Assembly: GCA_001939145.1 (NCBI GenBank)
Contig: LSRX01001662.1
Span: forward strand, 5,406-69,405
Source of the DNA: Symbiodinium microadriaticum
Taxonomy: Eukaryota > Sar > Dinophyceae > Suessiales > Symbiodiniaceae
Direction: 5' to 3'
DNA length: 64,000 bases
A program made the position numbers and the translations under genes. Under the pieces are notes generated by a model. That model had not been told where the DNA came from. It did not search any database and saw nothing but the letters and a program-made list of their open reading frames with translations. Shown piece after piece: positions 31,159-42,150 of this stretch (position 1 is the stretch's first letter; every line of letters begins with the position of its first letter).

Positions 31159-31985
31159 AAGTTCGTTGGAGTCGGCTTCAGGTCAAATATGTTCCGAGAT
31201 CGCTGGTCCTGAATCCAAAGATATTCAAGGTCGATGTGCTTCGGCCGACCTAAACCTGCCTGATCTATGAACGACCTGCATGAAGAGGAATCTACACGGT
31301 GTCGGAGGCGCACAGGATGTCCACAAGGTGTCTCAACTACACGTTGGAGAAACGTTTCTTCTTGTAAGAAAACAAGCTTCCGTGCACTTCGCTCTCGCGG
31401 GAAGAAAGTCTGATGCTCCTTTGCCTCTTGTTCCCAACGTAAACGACATTTCCGTTCAATTGATGACTGAGGAACTTAGTCTGCGACGATCGGGTTCAGA
31501 GGCCCAAGAAGCATCTGACACTGATTTAATCAAATGCTTCCCTCCAAAAGGATTGGAAGTCTCATCATCGCGCTCAGGCCCTGGGTGGCCAAGCCATTGT
31601 TGCTCGAGATGCTCCGCTGTCCTGCCAGGATGGCGCGCACTCAAAGAAATTCCTCTGTAAGGTTGCTTGAGTAGATGCCACACATGCTCCTCCGTAGGAC
31701 TTCGCCGACAGCGCCTTGGTTGCATCCGAGACACTCTGGTCGATCTGGCCCCAGATACAATAAACCTTGAGCGCTCATGTCGAATTCTTTGAATCTCTTG
31801 GCTGGAGCATGCATGCATCGTCCTGTGCTGCCAAGCTTCCAGCAGGCCATGATCGGCAGAAGCCAGCTAGAACTTCGGAAGTCTATAAAAAAAAGACGCC
31901 GTTTTGGTGGAGCCGAAAATAGGCCTGAAGACCCTCGACAGCAGAGCACTCCGCACTGCTGTATCTGCAGGTTGTGAGTACCCAA
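31020..31985 (-). pseudogene. Ty1/copia RNase H remnant (second element)
   Basis: Minus-strand frames give SVSDASWASEPDRRRLSS near 31500, equivalent to the YSDASWA start of copia RNase H. RQRSIRLSSRESEVHGSL follows near 31400, corresponding to the QxxxxLSSxEAE helix. The end is RPKHIDLEYLWIQ near 31230 with a degenerate ADLxTK tail. Stops and frameshifts separate the motifs. The element is unrelated in position to the copia copy at 3686-8059, and no LTRs were found. Confidence 0.7.
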
Positions 31986-34030
31986 CCTTTATCAGGACAA
32001 CCGATCAGGACAACTGCCTGTGTTGGAAGGAGCTGGGCCAGAGACAGCCTGCGCAACAGATCAGGCTTCAACGAGAGTGCTGGCGTGACTTTGCATAATG
32101 TTTCTCCACGGAATGTTCAGGCGACTGAGCCGAGACACTCTAGTGCGGAAGCTACGCAGCAAGCGCGTAACACCGGACTGGGCGACGACGTATGAAGCAG
32201 TGGGAGGCGTACCTGGAGGGAGCTTGGCTAGCGGTCAGGTGGTGCTACCACAAGCACAGCAGCCTACTCAGCAACTTAGCAACTCACTCAGGCAACACAA
32301 CAGCAGGCCAAGCACCTCAGCCTCAGCCGACTATGCCTACGCAGGGATCTACATTTCAGAAATGCCTCAGGAAGCTGCCCAGTCAGTCGCTCGAAGGCCA
32401 GCTCTCCGTCTTGAATCTCCTCGGCGACCGCGTGATCTACCACGAAAGCAACAGCTACCACTTGGAAGGCCTGAACAAGGGGCTTTGCGTGGAGTTCATG
32501 AGGCTCAGACGGCGGAGAGTATGAAAATGCGCAGGGCGTGTCTGCAATTCCTCTTTCCTTCTACGTACTGAGAGCTTCCCTTCGGCGCGCAGACATAAAA
32601 CACTGGAGGGTCTACGAAGTTCCCGGTGGAGCTTCAGGGACATGTTCCAGAGACGAACGGTGGGTCTTGTTATGAATGTCGGGCATGATGATGGAGATGA
32701 TTTGGACCGGAACGATCTTTCTTGGTAGCATGATGGTTGGTCTTGGCGCACTTGGGAACACCACGGTGCTTATGGGAGACCAGTGCGGTCATAGGTCAAC
32801 CTATCATTGAAGAACTTGACGAGGGATCTGAGGCAGTGTCTGCAACATTGCCTGCCTCGTCTTCTCGTGCAGTGGGCGGTCGCTCGAGACCCTTTCAGCA
32901 CACTGTTTGTAGGAGCTTTGATGCTAATTGGCACATTGTCTTCTAGCGAACCGGTATGTCACTCCGCAGATGATTCCGAGCCCGTTGCTCAACCTCCTGC
33001 AGAGAAAGATTCCAAGGATCCCTTTGCAGAGTTTCACTTGCAGTCCGGTGTTATTGACAAGAGCTGGGGGCTGTTCGATAGAGGTGTTTCAGCTAGGTGT
33101 GCTCCTCCCTGGTTCGGGAAGGACTATCCAATGCATCATGTTGGAGCATATTCTCCTGTTTCAGATCGATTTCAGGAGAGACATTGAACATCATTGGGAA
33201 GCGATTCAGCGAGCTTGATTGCGGCGGTAATTCAATGTGTGTCCATCTTTATATTGGTGACACTATTCCGTCTCATACTGCAAGAGTTGTGAACCATCAT
33301 GAGTCGAGACTTGTTGGTGCTTGATGAGATTGACTGGATTCGATGGGCGTTGACTGGAACCTGCGCGGTGTCACGGATGTGATTGATTGCAGCTTCGATC
33401 ATGAGTCCTGTGCTGAAGATCTCCTTGCTGTAGCGAAAGACAAGGACAACTTCTTTAGGCCTCGCAATGACCAGGCAATTTCACAAGATGGATTGGTGGT
33501 CACTCAAGGAAACACGATTACCCCACACTAGGTATCATGTAAAGCTGCGCTATGTGCTGCACACATTGGCTCGGCAGTGGCAAGCACTGCCTAAGATGAA
33601 TGAATCCAGATTGACCGGTCATCGCAAGACCCAAAAGAACTACTTCGACGGTACGACCATCGTCCACACTGATGAGAATTCTCGCGCATCGTCGCGGCGA
33701 CAAGTCGTGGACTGGTAATGCGGCCGGTTCTGCGCCCTCTAGAATTCAGGCCCGAGTGCATTCGGTAAAGCCAAGTTTGAAGCCAAAGCCCGAGCCGCCA
33801 AACCTGGAGCCAAGAAGGTGCGCATGGTTTCCAAATGTCCCGCCCCTCCTGAACCTGCAAGCTGATGGCTCAAGCGTTGTCAAGTTAGGCGACATGGCGG
33901 CTTCCGTTCATGATCGCCTTAGCTTTAGATCACCGACTAAGCTAGATGCTAAGCTCAGCGAACGTTAACCTATTGGAATGGAATCTTCTAGCGCTGTGGA
34001 GGATTTATCGAGCGCGGAATAATATACCTG
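31986..34030. other. Repeat-like region of unassigned plus-strand relics
   Basis: Plus-strand frames around 32098-32571 (Gln/Ala/Pro-rich), 32800-33180 and 33340-33720 read like protein for 60-150 codons and then stop. One stretch near 33760 is Lys/Ala/Pro-rich. I recognise none of them and consider them decayed repeat DNA. Confidence 0.3.
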
Positions 34031-34039
34031 GGTGTTCAG

Positions 34040-34480
34040 AGTTCAGTCCCGAGCCAGGTAGCAACTGAGACTGAGGATCGACGGTGTGACATCCTGGATG
34101 ATGCTGGAGTGGCTGCCACTACTGATTCGGATCCTGATCGTGATCTTGGGTTTCTTTGGCCAGCTTTTACAGCGTCTGAGATTCTTCCATCGACCGTTGA
34201 TGTTAATGATGCTGAGCCTCCCAGTGAACAGACCAGAGTACCTAAAGGATTGAGGGCTCTCAGGCATTGTACTATGGCTGGAGCAAGGCAAGCTGCTTCT
34301 AGGAGATTGTAGGATAGACAGCCCGTCACTCAGGTAGACTATTGTTTCACGAGAACAGACCCCAAGCTTGAATAGCAAAAGATTCTTGTTGCAACAGGTG
34401 TTCTCATAGGATTATCCATGGCTGCCCTTGTTCCGCAGAAAAAAGATAATTGGCGTGTGCAGCAGCTGAGTTGCAAAAAT
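34040..34480 (+). pseudogene. Ty1/copia integrase fragment (third element)
   Basis: On the plus strand a frame with DSDPDRDLGFLWPAF and VPKGLRALRHC is followed, after a stop, by QVDYCFTRTDP and LVATGVLIGLSMAALVPQK. The VDYCF block corresponds to the first catalytic Asp region of dinoflagellate copia integrases. It is short, interrupted by stop codons, and opposite in orientation to the RNase H remnant at 31 kb, so it is a separate copy. Confidence 0.5.
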
Positions 34481-35269
34481 TCGTTTATGCACAGGCGGGT
34501 AACCGGGGAGTACTGAAGCAAGTATGTGCTAGCTAACTACTAAACTTACTAAATACTACATGTAACAGTTGACTGGTGAACAGTTCTCAAATTCAGTCAA
34601 ATGCAGGTTGCTTCAAATTCTCGAACACGATGTAAACCCTAGGAGTGTACTCTAACACGCATAAGTTCAAAACTGAAACCTGCTTGGTTCACGGTGTTGA
34701 CTTTCAACCAGTTCCTGCTTCTTTATGACATGATACGAATCAGGTATGTCGGCGTGGCGTTGGTCAACACACAGCTCTGGTCAAAATCACGGGCAGGCTT
34801 TTCTAGACCTAGGCCTATTGCATTGCCTGCGTCGCAGAGCCGACATGATCATCCGCTCGTTCCATGTCTATGTTGGGGCAACAGCTCGGCACGGCTCGCA
34901 TCAGTCAAGGTCTTGTTCGTATCGGCAATTTTCTGTTCTTGCAAGCTTGTTGTGGCTTTCCCTTTTCTTCTCACCGGCCGTGGATGTGATTCGAAAGCTC
35001 GACCAGCGAAGCACCCAAGCCCCTGCTCATTGGACCCTCAGGCCGCTCATCATTGTTAAAGCGACCCCTGTCGTGGTTAGCGGGCTCGCGTTTTGGTAGG
35101 GAACCCTGCTTGTCTTGCAACGTGCATGCATGCGCAGAAAGGTGAGTTACCATGAGCTGCTTACGCCACCCGAGCATGTTCTGCGGATGAGCTACAGCAG
35201 GTGATGATTGTCAAACGGGTTCGAGAAAGAGCCCTAGCCGGTGATTGCTCTGACAAAGGGGCGGATGTC
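34481..35269. other. No recognised feature
   Basis: Small open frames only. A plus-strand frame at 34694-35059 is hydrophobic in places but matches nothing that I know. Confidence 0.4.
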
Positions 35270-35345
35270 AGTGTGTGTGTGTGTGTACACCCTGGTTCTT
35301 CGCTAAGGGAAATGGTCAGGACATGTCGATTGCTTGAATTTTCAG
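35270..35345 (+). repeat. Dispersed repeat B, copy 1 (with GT microsatellite)
   Basis: A (GT)n run is followed by ACACCCTGG, AAGGGAAATGGTCAGG and GTCGATTGCTTGAATT. The same arrangement occurs at 47797-47945, where the GT run has expanded and changed to TGCG repeats. Confidence 0.75.
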
Positions 35346-36100
35346 AAGCAGGGGATCAACCCCTCTGGAAATGGAAGCTGAAGCATCAGCTAATCGTCGG
35401 CACAACCCACTTCAAGCTATAGGGGGGACCTACCTGATCACGCCTTCAGACCCTTAGACGTGCATGCTCCCGAAAGCTTTCCCATGGTTAACGGTTAAGG
35501 GGCTATGCAGGACGCCCTATGGGCGAAGGGTGCACCTAACTTCTGAGTCCCAAGCAGCACGAAGATTCAACAGCGGCCAGGGTGTTGACGGAGCCGCAGG
35601 GTTCTACGTTCATTTCTCGTGACCTGCATGTAGGTGTGCTTACCTTTCGACCATTATGCATAAGTTTCAGAAATACTTTTCACGGTGAAACTCAATCTCA
35701 CAGACTCCCAGAACAGGTTCAAGGTTTCGCCATCACGACAATCAACACTGTGCCTCAGAGCATCAAAAGTCGGCAACCAGTCTTGACCCGCATTGCCGTT
35801 CGCATCCACTTGCTCTGACTAAACACTAGGCATCCCTATCACCTGAGCTGGATGCCCAACGAAGAGGGCGCTCATACACTTGGAGACGTCTGAGCGCGTA
35901 CCTGCCATTGCTAGCTTCTCTGAAATGGCCATCAGGCAAAGCCGAGAAACCTGGCAAGGCGAGGGTTGAGTTGTCAATGTCACGCTTTTTCAGGATACCA
36001 AGGTAGGCCCGCCCTCGTCCCCTTCAAGATCATCCTCTTTCCCCTCAAGATCTTCTCCAGAAATGGATTACTCGTCGACACGTCGACCCTAAAAAATCCG
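35335..36100 (+). repeat. ~760-bp dispersed repeat C, copy 1
   Basis: It runs from TTTTCAGAAGCAGG to GACCCTAAAA and is repeated in the same orientation at about 48866-49632, with roughly 90% or better identity judged by eye plus small indels. Both copies contain frames such as LPEQVQGFAITTINTVPQSI, and near the end a Ser-rich PSRSSSFPSRSSPEMDYSS that is open in copy 2. It could be an LTR, or the 5' or 3' part of an element. Ends of TG...CA type were not found. Confidence 0.8.
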
Positions 36101-37040
36101 TGCGCGGCCTTGTCGCCATCGGCAACACTCGCTCTTGCGAACTGCCAGGGCACGTTGCGCGGCCCATTATGGTACCGAAAGAGGCGTACTCCTTCGGGAC
36201 AGGTTAATGGAGCGTACCGCGCTAGATGGTGGCCAGTTTGCTAGGTGATAGCTCACCCCCTCCTACGGGGCCAACTGAACAATGGTGCCCCGATTGGTCA
36301 GGCGATAGGCATTCCCGACCAAAAAGGTCCTATGGTGACTCCAGCAGTCTCATGGTGCTCAGTGGGAGCTTGTGATAGCAGAGTTGATCGGTGTCAGCTG
36401 ATGGGATATGGCATCATCTCGGCTTGCACTGTTTGCTCTCCCTGTAGTGTAGGTCATGGAACCTGAGCTTGATTCTCCCTCGGATGCCAGGGAATCGATA
36501 TTCCTGTGTCTCCACAGGACTATAGGACGGGACATTCCTTCTCCGTCTTCTCGTATGCATCATTCATTCAGATCTTAGATCGTGTGACCAATTCTGCGAA
36601 GTGGCTATGCCCAGTTATCACTCAGGGCTATACCAGCATACCAGGAACACACTTTGTGCTCAAGGCTGGAGGCGGGGAAGAAGCACAGCAGCAGTGCGTG
36701 ATTCATGGCGTGGTTCACTCTAAGAGGGACCACAAGTCCGTCACGCACACCGGACGATCCACGATCGTAGGTTTCACGGTGGCTGTCACCAAGCAATTCA
36801 CTCCTCTTAGGGATGCATCAGGCCGCCCACTTTTTCAGGTTCCTCTGACACATGCTCAGCAGATCCAGCGAGGTGTGGGCAACTGAATCGTCTTTGCAGG
36901 AGACTGCAAAATCTCAGGACAGTTGCAACACACATGCTACCGATGCTTAGCTTGTGTTGCTTTCTTGAGCTTTCTGAATGTTGTTGAGTGCTTGTCAGTT
37001 TTTGGCTGCATCAATTTTCGTGACATAGCTATCGTATGCA
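36101..37040 (+). other. Plus-strand leader region of the nested element, with a 126-codon frame
   Basis: The frame at 36506-36886 (with HGVVHSKRDHKSVTHTGRST and TKQFTPLRDASGRPLFQVPL) reads like protein but is of unknown family. It has no start context that I can judge. The remainder appears non-coding. Confidence 0.35.
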
Positions 37041-38204
37041 ATGTCGCGCCGGTGGGACTCTCGCTCTAAGACTCCTCTCAGGTCGAATCGCAGAAGTCAG
37101 GAATTTTCCTCTTCAGGACGAGTTTCTCGACATCGTTCACGCACAAGGTCTCCTCAGGGCAATCGGGGGACATCTTCACAGTTGCCGAGGTCATGGAAGC
37201 CATCTACTCATGAGTGGGACACTACTAGACTTTACGGATTGACTCTTCCGAAGAGTGTGGTGTCCAACAGACTTACTCGTGAACAGGGAATTGCATGCAT
37301 AGACATTTTTGAAGTTCCTTGTGTAAGGTGATTTCGGGAGGGAACAACAATTGGGCTTTGAGACAATTGGCCCATGGTCGCACTGTTCAATGGGAGAACT
37401 GTCGTTCCAGACAAGAAGCCATTTTCTGTGGAGTGTTGATGCGAGCACTTCGATCAGAACAGGCCGAACAAGACGGCAGGGGTTTTGTTACCATCGTCAA
37501 TCAAGTTCTTCCCGGAATCCGATATTCATGACTGGTCAGCCCGCTACAACACCATCAAGAGGCTGGCAGAAGATCTAGCCAAGGAATTTCGCCAGAAAGC
37601 CCCCGGTTCAGGCAAATCAGACTCTGCTGCTGCGACTCCAGTCCTTGGAATCGAATGCTCGACTTAAGTTAAGAATCAGGCTTCTCGTTCTTCTCACCCG
37701 GAGCCAAAGCCGACTCGACGCCAAGGTTCGACCAAGCCACGAGCAGCACCTCCACCTGAGCCCATCATGGCAGAGCCCACTGAGCACCAGGATGAGGCGG
37801 ACACGGCTCCTTTCGGTTCCCCAACACCCAATATGGACGATCCAGTTGGGTCTCCGAGCATCGAAACAGAGCCAGGACTCGTTGCAGCTAAGGAGAAATA
37901 TGCTCAATATCTTCCGAATCCAGACAGTGTTCGATTTCTCGAGAGTTGCAGTCTGCAGGCTATGAACATCAGAAGTGTCAACACTTGCTTTGCAACCACA
38001 GCACTAGGAAAAGGCAAGAACAGAGCCATTGACACGGCAGTGGCTGAATTCCTCGCGGCTTGTGATAAACTTGATGACGGTAAGAAGAAGCTAGTTGACA
38101 GGATTGCAGTCGAGTGGGGCCTCTCAGTTACACTTGCAGCCAAACTCAGCGAGAAGTGTCTGATTCGATTGGTTGCAGGAGCCTACTTGTTAGCTTCCCA
38201 GTGA
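37041..38204 (+). pseudogene. Plus-strand relics with Arg/Ser-rich N-terminus, unknown element
   Basis: A frame starts at 37041 with MSRRWDSRSKTPLRSNRRSQ, an Arg/Ser-rich stretch, and ends at 37331. In other frames DWSARYNTIKRLAEDLAKEF follows near 37530, then an acidic Pro-rich linker near 37770-37880, and then SVNTCFATTALGKGKNRAID to 38204. The changing frames suggest a degraded polyprotein or an intron-containing copy. I recognise no domain. It lies directly upstream of the GIY-YIG-like segment and is read in the same direction. Confidence 0.4.
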
Positions 38205-38399
38205 CGACAGGAAGGCTCCACTGCCTCGAAGGCGAAGAGGCAGCAGTTCGTCAGAACATTTCTCCGTTGGTTCGCCTTGCTTCGCTATATGTACTCTTGC
38301 CGCACAAGATGGTTGACAGAAATATGTGGGTTCGATCCTACAATTTTCATGTGACTTCTTTGCCCAAAGTTTTCCACAACTTTTCGTCGCATTCGGGAT

Positions 38400-38971
38400 T
38401 TGTTGACTCAATTTCAGGTTTCAGCTGAGTATCCATGGGAATGGCATCAACAACAGTGCATGGCACATCTTCGAGTTTCGGTGGCTCCCTCACTGCATGC
38501 CGCTATGCTGTATGTGGGATCTACCAAGGACAAGTCAAGGTACAGGGTCGAGAGGCCACCCGAAGCAGGAAGTTCATTCAGTTTCTTCGCAAGAAACTGC
38601 TGTACTTTGAACCAACTCTCAATGTTTTTCACCGCAAGCGGAACTATTACAAAGGTATTTTGCTCGCGCTGCGTCATGAATCAGATGGACTTGCTTTGTT
38701 AGCCACTGAAGCTGCTTTGATTCAGACAGTCAGGCCAGAGCTGAATTATCCCTGGGTTCAGGACACCATGAACGCACTCAGGATCAAACAGGTCAGATAC
38801 CAGGACTTCGTCATGTTCGTAAAGCACATGCGTTGGTTCGACGTCAACATGGTGCTTATCACTTTCACATCGAGTGTTTTTCTTTCGTTGTATCGCTTGG
38901 GAAGTGAGCCAGTGACGTTGAGCTTCGTCGCGAAGGACTTACAGTCGCGCGTACTCCTAAAGGGTCTGTAG
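38400..38971 (+). pseudogene. GIY-YIG-like endonuclease domain, frameshifted
   Basis: One frame carries MLYVGSTKDKSR near 38510, equivalent to the YIG core. After a shift near 38570 another frame carries SRKFIQFLRKKLL and then LALLATEAALIQTVRPELNY near 38690-38750, which fits the conserved Glu and the PxLN end of GIY-YIG nucleases. A further 60 residues follow. GIY-YIG domains are known from homing endonucleases, repair enzymes and Penelope-like retroelements. No reverse transcriptase was seen in this orientation, so the element class is open. Confidence 0.5.
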
Positions 38972-39492
38972 GTACTGCTCTGTTGGAGGAAAGACGACGA
39001 CAGAACATGTTGGGCGCAGTGGAAGTTTCTGGTAACCAGATGGGAGTCACTGGTAACCAGGTGGAAGCTTCCAGTAGCCAAGTGGAGGGTTCCGGCAGCC
39101 AGGTGGAAGGTTCCGGCAGGCAAACGGAGGTTGACGCTCAGTCCGCCGATGATGCTTCAGATATCTCAGTCCTGTATGATTCGGCAGACAGGTGACAGGG
39201 CTGTGCTTATGGCGACTTCCCGCCAAGATGTGCTTACAGCACCTGCTTCTTCGGTATGCCTCGCAGGTTCGGGCTCCGCCACCTCCACCACCCCCTCCTC
39301 TTCCGCCGACAGGCTTCGATTGCACACCCACGTCTCCTCCGCAATATGCGGGTGATGCTCTTCTTAGGACGTGCATACAGAACTGACTTTGTCTAGAGCA
39401 GTGGGTGGTGCAGCCACCGTTCAACTCAAGCGCTGGCAGTCTCGAGTCATCATGAAGGCGGCACTTCAGCAGGGAATTGAACCGAACGCAAT

Positions 39493-40281
39493 TTGATTGC
39501 CTTGAAAGATCTGGGCGATGTAAAGGGAGTTCAGCTCCCTCCTGTGTTTGAGCTTCGCTATCTCGCAACAGTGATGTGTCAGTTTACAGGAGAGGCAACT
39601 CAGGTGTTCGACCGAGTCAAGTGCTTTGAATCCCAAGCTCATGTTTATTGGTCTTTCGAGTTGCGCGAGCCCTTTGTTCCACATCAGGGCCTTTCTGCCG
39701 AACAACGCAATCTGTGTTACTTTGCTCATGGTACAGACACGGCAGGAATTGAGGGTATGATCCATTCCCGCTTCATAGCTCCGGCCACCAAAGTGGATGG
39801 ACCTCAAGCAGTGGGCCACGATTCTCAGGCCACTCCCTGGAACGACGATGACAGCGTGCAGAAGCTTGAAGAGTCTCGCAGAACTCGTTCGCATGCTACA
39901 CCATTACAGGCCGTTTATCTCCGTTGCGGGCTGGTGGCTATCATTGATGAACCTTTCAGGACCAGAGCCATCAATCAACTTCGGCTCACTCTTACCCGTC
40001 GCAGAGGACGGTATCCTCCTGCGATTGTACCTCTCAGATTTCCGCTTGCACATGATCTAGCTTTGGAAGTTCAGCGGATGCTGCGTTTCATTGTGAAAAG
40101 GGAACGCGTGAATTTCCCACCTCTACATCTACCTTCAGCCAAGATGGTGGAGATCAAGGCCCGGACTTGGTCTCGCGCAGTGTACAACTTTCGAACTTTC
40201 CTAAGGTCCTGGACACCAGGTAAAGGAATCTCACTGGCGGACTGTTTCTTGTTTTCCGCTCAAGCAAAACAGGATTTGTAG
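39493..40281 (+). CDS. 262-codon frame of unknown function, nested plus-strand element
   Basis: The frame is long and protein-like. Notable stretches are FAHGTDTAGIEGMIHSRFIA near residue 75-95, which recalls the HGT segment of ADP-ribosyl-transferase-like folds but is too weak to assign, and a basic region LRLTLTRRRGRYPP. It ends 200 bp before the recombinase end of the minus-strand DIRS-like element, which may therefore have inserted just behind or into this coding unit. The first Met is not supported by anything but position. Confidence 0.4.
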   Translation: MIALKDLGDVKGVQLPPVFELRYLATVMCQFTGEATQVFDRVKCFESQAHVYWSFELREPFVPHQGLSAEQRNLCYFAHGTDTAGIEGMIHSRFIAPATKVDGPQAVGHDSQATPWNDDDSVQKLEESRRTRSHATPLQAVYLRCGLVAIIDEPFRTRAINQLRLTLTRRRGRYPPAIVPLRFPLAHDLALEVQRMLRFIVKRERVNFPPLHLPSAKMVEIKARTWSRAVYNFRTFLRSWTPGKGISLADCFLFSAQAKQDL

Positions 40282-40478
40282 AAGAGAAATGAGAAGATGA
40301 ATCGTGAAATCCTTGATGCGTGTGGCACTCCGGCCATCTGGGCTCCCAGGCCCTTCGGGCATTTGGCCCTCGTCAAGCGATAAGCTTATACAGACATGCG
40401 GGGCGCTCCAGCTCCGTTCCGAAAGTCTTCAGCAAAAGATTTCAAGCATTTTGGAGCACCCCGGCTCCGATCAGAATT

Positions 40479-41568
40479 TCATTTGATGGGTTTCCTTCCA
40501 CGTCCCCGGTTACTTCCAGGCCTGCGCCCCGGAGGTCTGGAAAGCTCAAGCCTTTGAAGCACCCGCTCCCAAGAGTTGAAAAACTCTCGCTGCCTAGGTG
40601 TGAGTGTGGTGAATAATTCGGTCAGTAAGGCTATAGAATCTTGAATGTAAATTCGAGGCGTTCGTTCGCTGGCCCAGCGTCCTCGCTGACATACCGCCGA
40701 GTAAGATTGGGATTCGAAGAAAGCTTGGGTTGCACCCCCTCGGCGCAAGCTGTATGGTTAACTTGTAAGGCGCATCTGCCAACCCTGTTGCCTCCAGCCC
40801 TCGTGTGAACCACTGTCGGAAACTCGAAGGAGACATGCTAACCAGCAACGCTTCTGGAGAATGCACTGTTTTCCATGCTTGCAGCATCAACGAGACTTGG
40901 TGATGGCGAAACGAAGCACTATCAGCCGATGCATTCCGAACTCCCATCTTAGTCGGACCCAAATTAATGACAACTAGGTCTGTCGAACAAATTATATCTT
41001 GATTCTTGATCTGAAACAGCTCTCCCGATCGCAGGAGTCCATAAAAGCCCGGCACGAGTGACAGCGCTAGCTCAGGACATCGAGCATGCATCCAGCCTGC
41101 CAGCACTGAAAGAGCTGTAGGAGTTAACGGCGGTGCTCTGGCTGGAATTTCATGCTTCTGCCATGCCTTCATCAACCGCCAGCTTCGCAGAAGTTTACGC
41201 TTCAGTTGGGGCTCATTGTGCTGTAATGAAGACAATGTGTCCTGAGCTAGGTACCGGGAATCGCCTTCTTCCCAGAATTCTTCAATGTATTTGCTGGCCA
41301 CACGGTCTACTTCGTCACACTGCGAGGGCAAAGGAAGCTTGTTCCATTTGAGATACTCCAGAAACAATTTCATGGCGTGATCATACCGGGTTTTGGAAGC
41401 CGGCTGAATCACCAAATCTTTTAGCTTACCTAGTTTTTGTCTACGCGTTTTTCTTGCATGCCGGCTGCGTCCCTCAACTACTTCATCCTTGCCCATTTGC
41501 GCTTCTGGCCCCTCCGTGAGGGGGCATCGGCAGGATTTTGGGATGTGTTTACGTAGCCTAGGATACAA
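40479..41568 (-). pseudogene. Tyrosine recombinase of the DIRS-like element, frameshifted
   Basis: The upstream frame (41568-40594) has a helical N-terminal half and FYGLLRSGELFQI with the first catalytic Arg. A shift near 40730 leads to the second frame, which contains PYSLRRGGATQAFF, where family members have HxLRRGG, so the box II His appears as Tyr. Next come QRGRWASERTPRIYIQD with the Trp/His position and the nucleophile Tyr, and a basic tail. These enzymes join the circular cDNA into the genome. The frameshift and the His replacement suggest loss of activity. Confidence 0.8.
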
Positions 41569-42128
41569 GAGTTTGCAGACAACAGAAGGTAAGCTGAGAT
41601 CTTCTTCAGAATGGGCCTTCGACGACGGCTGGAGCTCCGTCCTTTGTTGACGACATGCAATGAAACTAAACTGTCAACCAGGTGCAAGAATCGACGGTTG
41701 GTTTGCTTGGCTTTTAGTGCACGCCATTTGATGGCCGTGAGCACGGCTCGCAATTCGAGGCGATTAATGTGTTCTTTGTCGTCAAATTGGAATCTCTTCC
41801 AGCTCCAACCACAAGCAACATTCCACTTCCAAAGTCTTGCAGGCACCGAGGTCCGCAGTCTGTCATTCGATTGCGCTGGCTCGCTGGGGGATTGAAGCAA
41901 AACATCGGTCCCTCGCGTACTCATGAGGGAGCTTAGTTTCCGGATCAAGGTGGCTCTGTTCTCACCAGCAAGCGCTTGCCGACCTCCCTCCCAAGGAGGT
42001 CTGTTGAGAAATGCTCCTAGGGATTGACTAGATCCTGATCCTGGCTGACACCGCTCTTGAATATCTTTGGAAGTCAGAACTTCACAGAGCCCGCGAGGCT
42101 TCACAAGTTGGGACAATGGAAATGCCAC
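41478..42128 (-). CDS. RNase H C-terminal part of the DIRS-like element
   Basis: The frame contains EHINRLELRAVLTAI (the conserved Glu helix), RFLHLVDSLVSLHVVNKG (Asp) and NTSQNPADAPSRR (last Asp). The first RNase H strand, with SDASESGGG, lies in the upstream ORF before the methyltransferase, so the domain is split by it. RNase H removes the RNA template during reverse transcription. The frame overlaps the start of the recombinase frame by about 90 bp. Confidence 0.8.
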   Translation of the reverse strand: MAFPLSQLVKPRGLCEVLTSKDIQERCQPGSGSSQSLGAFLNRPPWEGGRQALAGENRATLIRKLSSLMSTRGTDVLLQSPSEPAQSNDRLRTSVPARLWKWNVACGWSWKRFQFDDKEHINRLELRAVLTAIKWRALKAKQTNRRFLHLVDSLVSLHVVNKGRSSSRRRRPILKKISAYLLLSANSCILGYVNTSQNPADAPSRRGQKRKWARMK

Positions 42129-42150
42129 GACTGGAACTGAACCTGCATGG

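Noticed and set aside
39493-40281. Assigning the 262-codon ORF to ADP-ribosyltransferases because of FAHGTDTAG
   Set aside because: One short motif is too little; other expected residues could not be placed.
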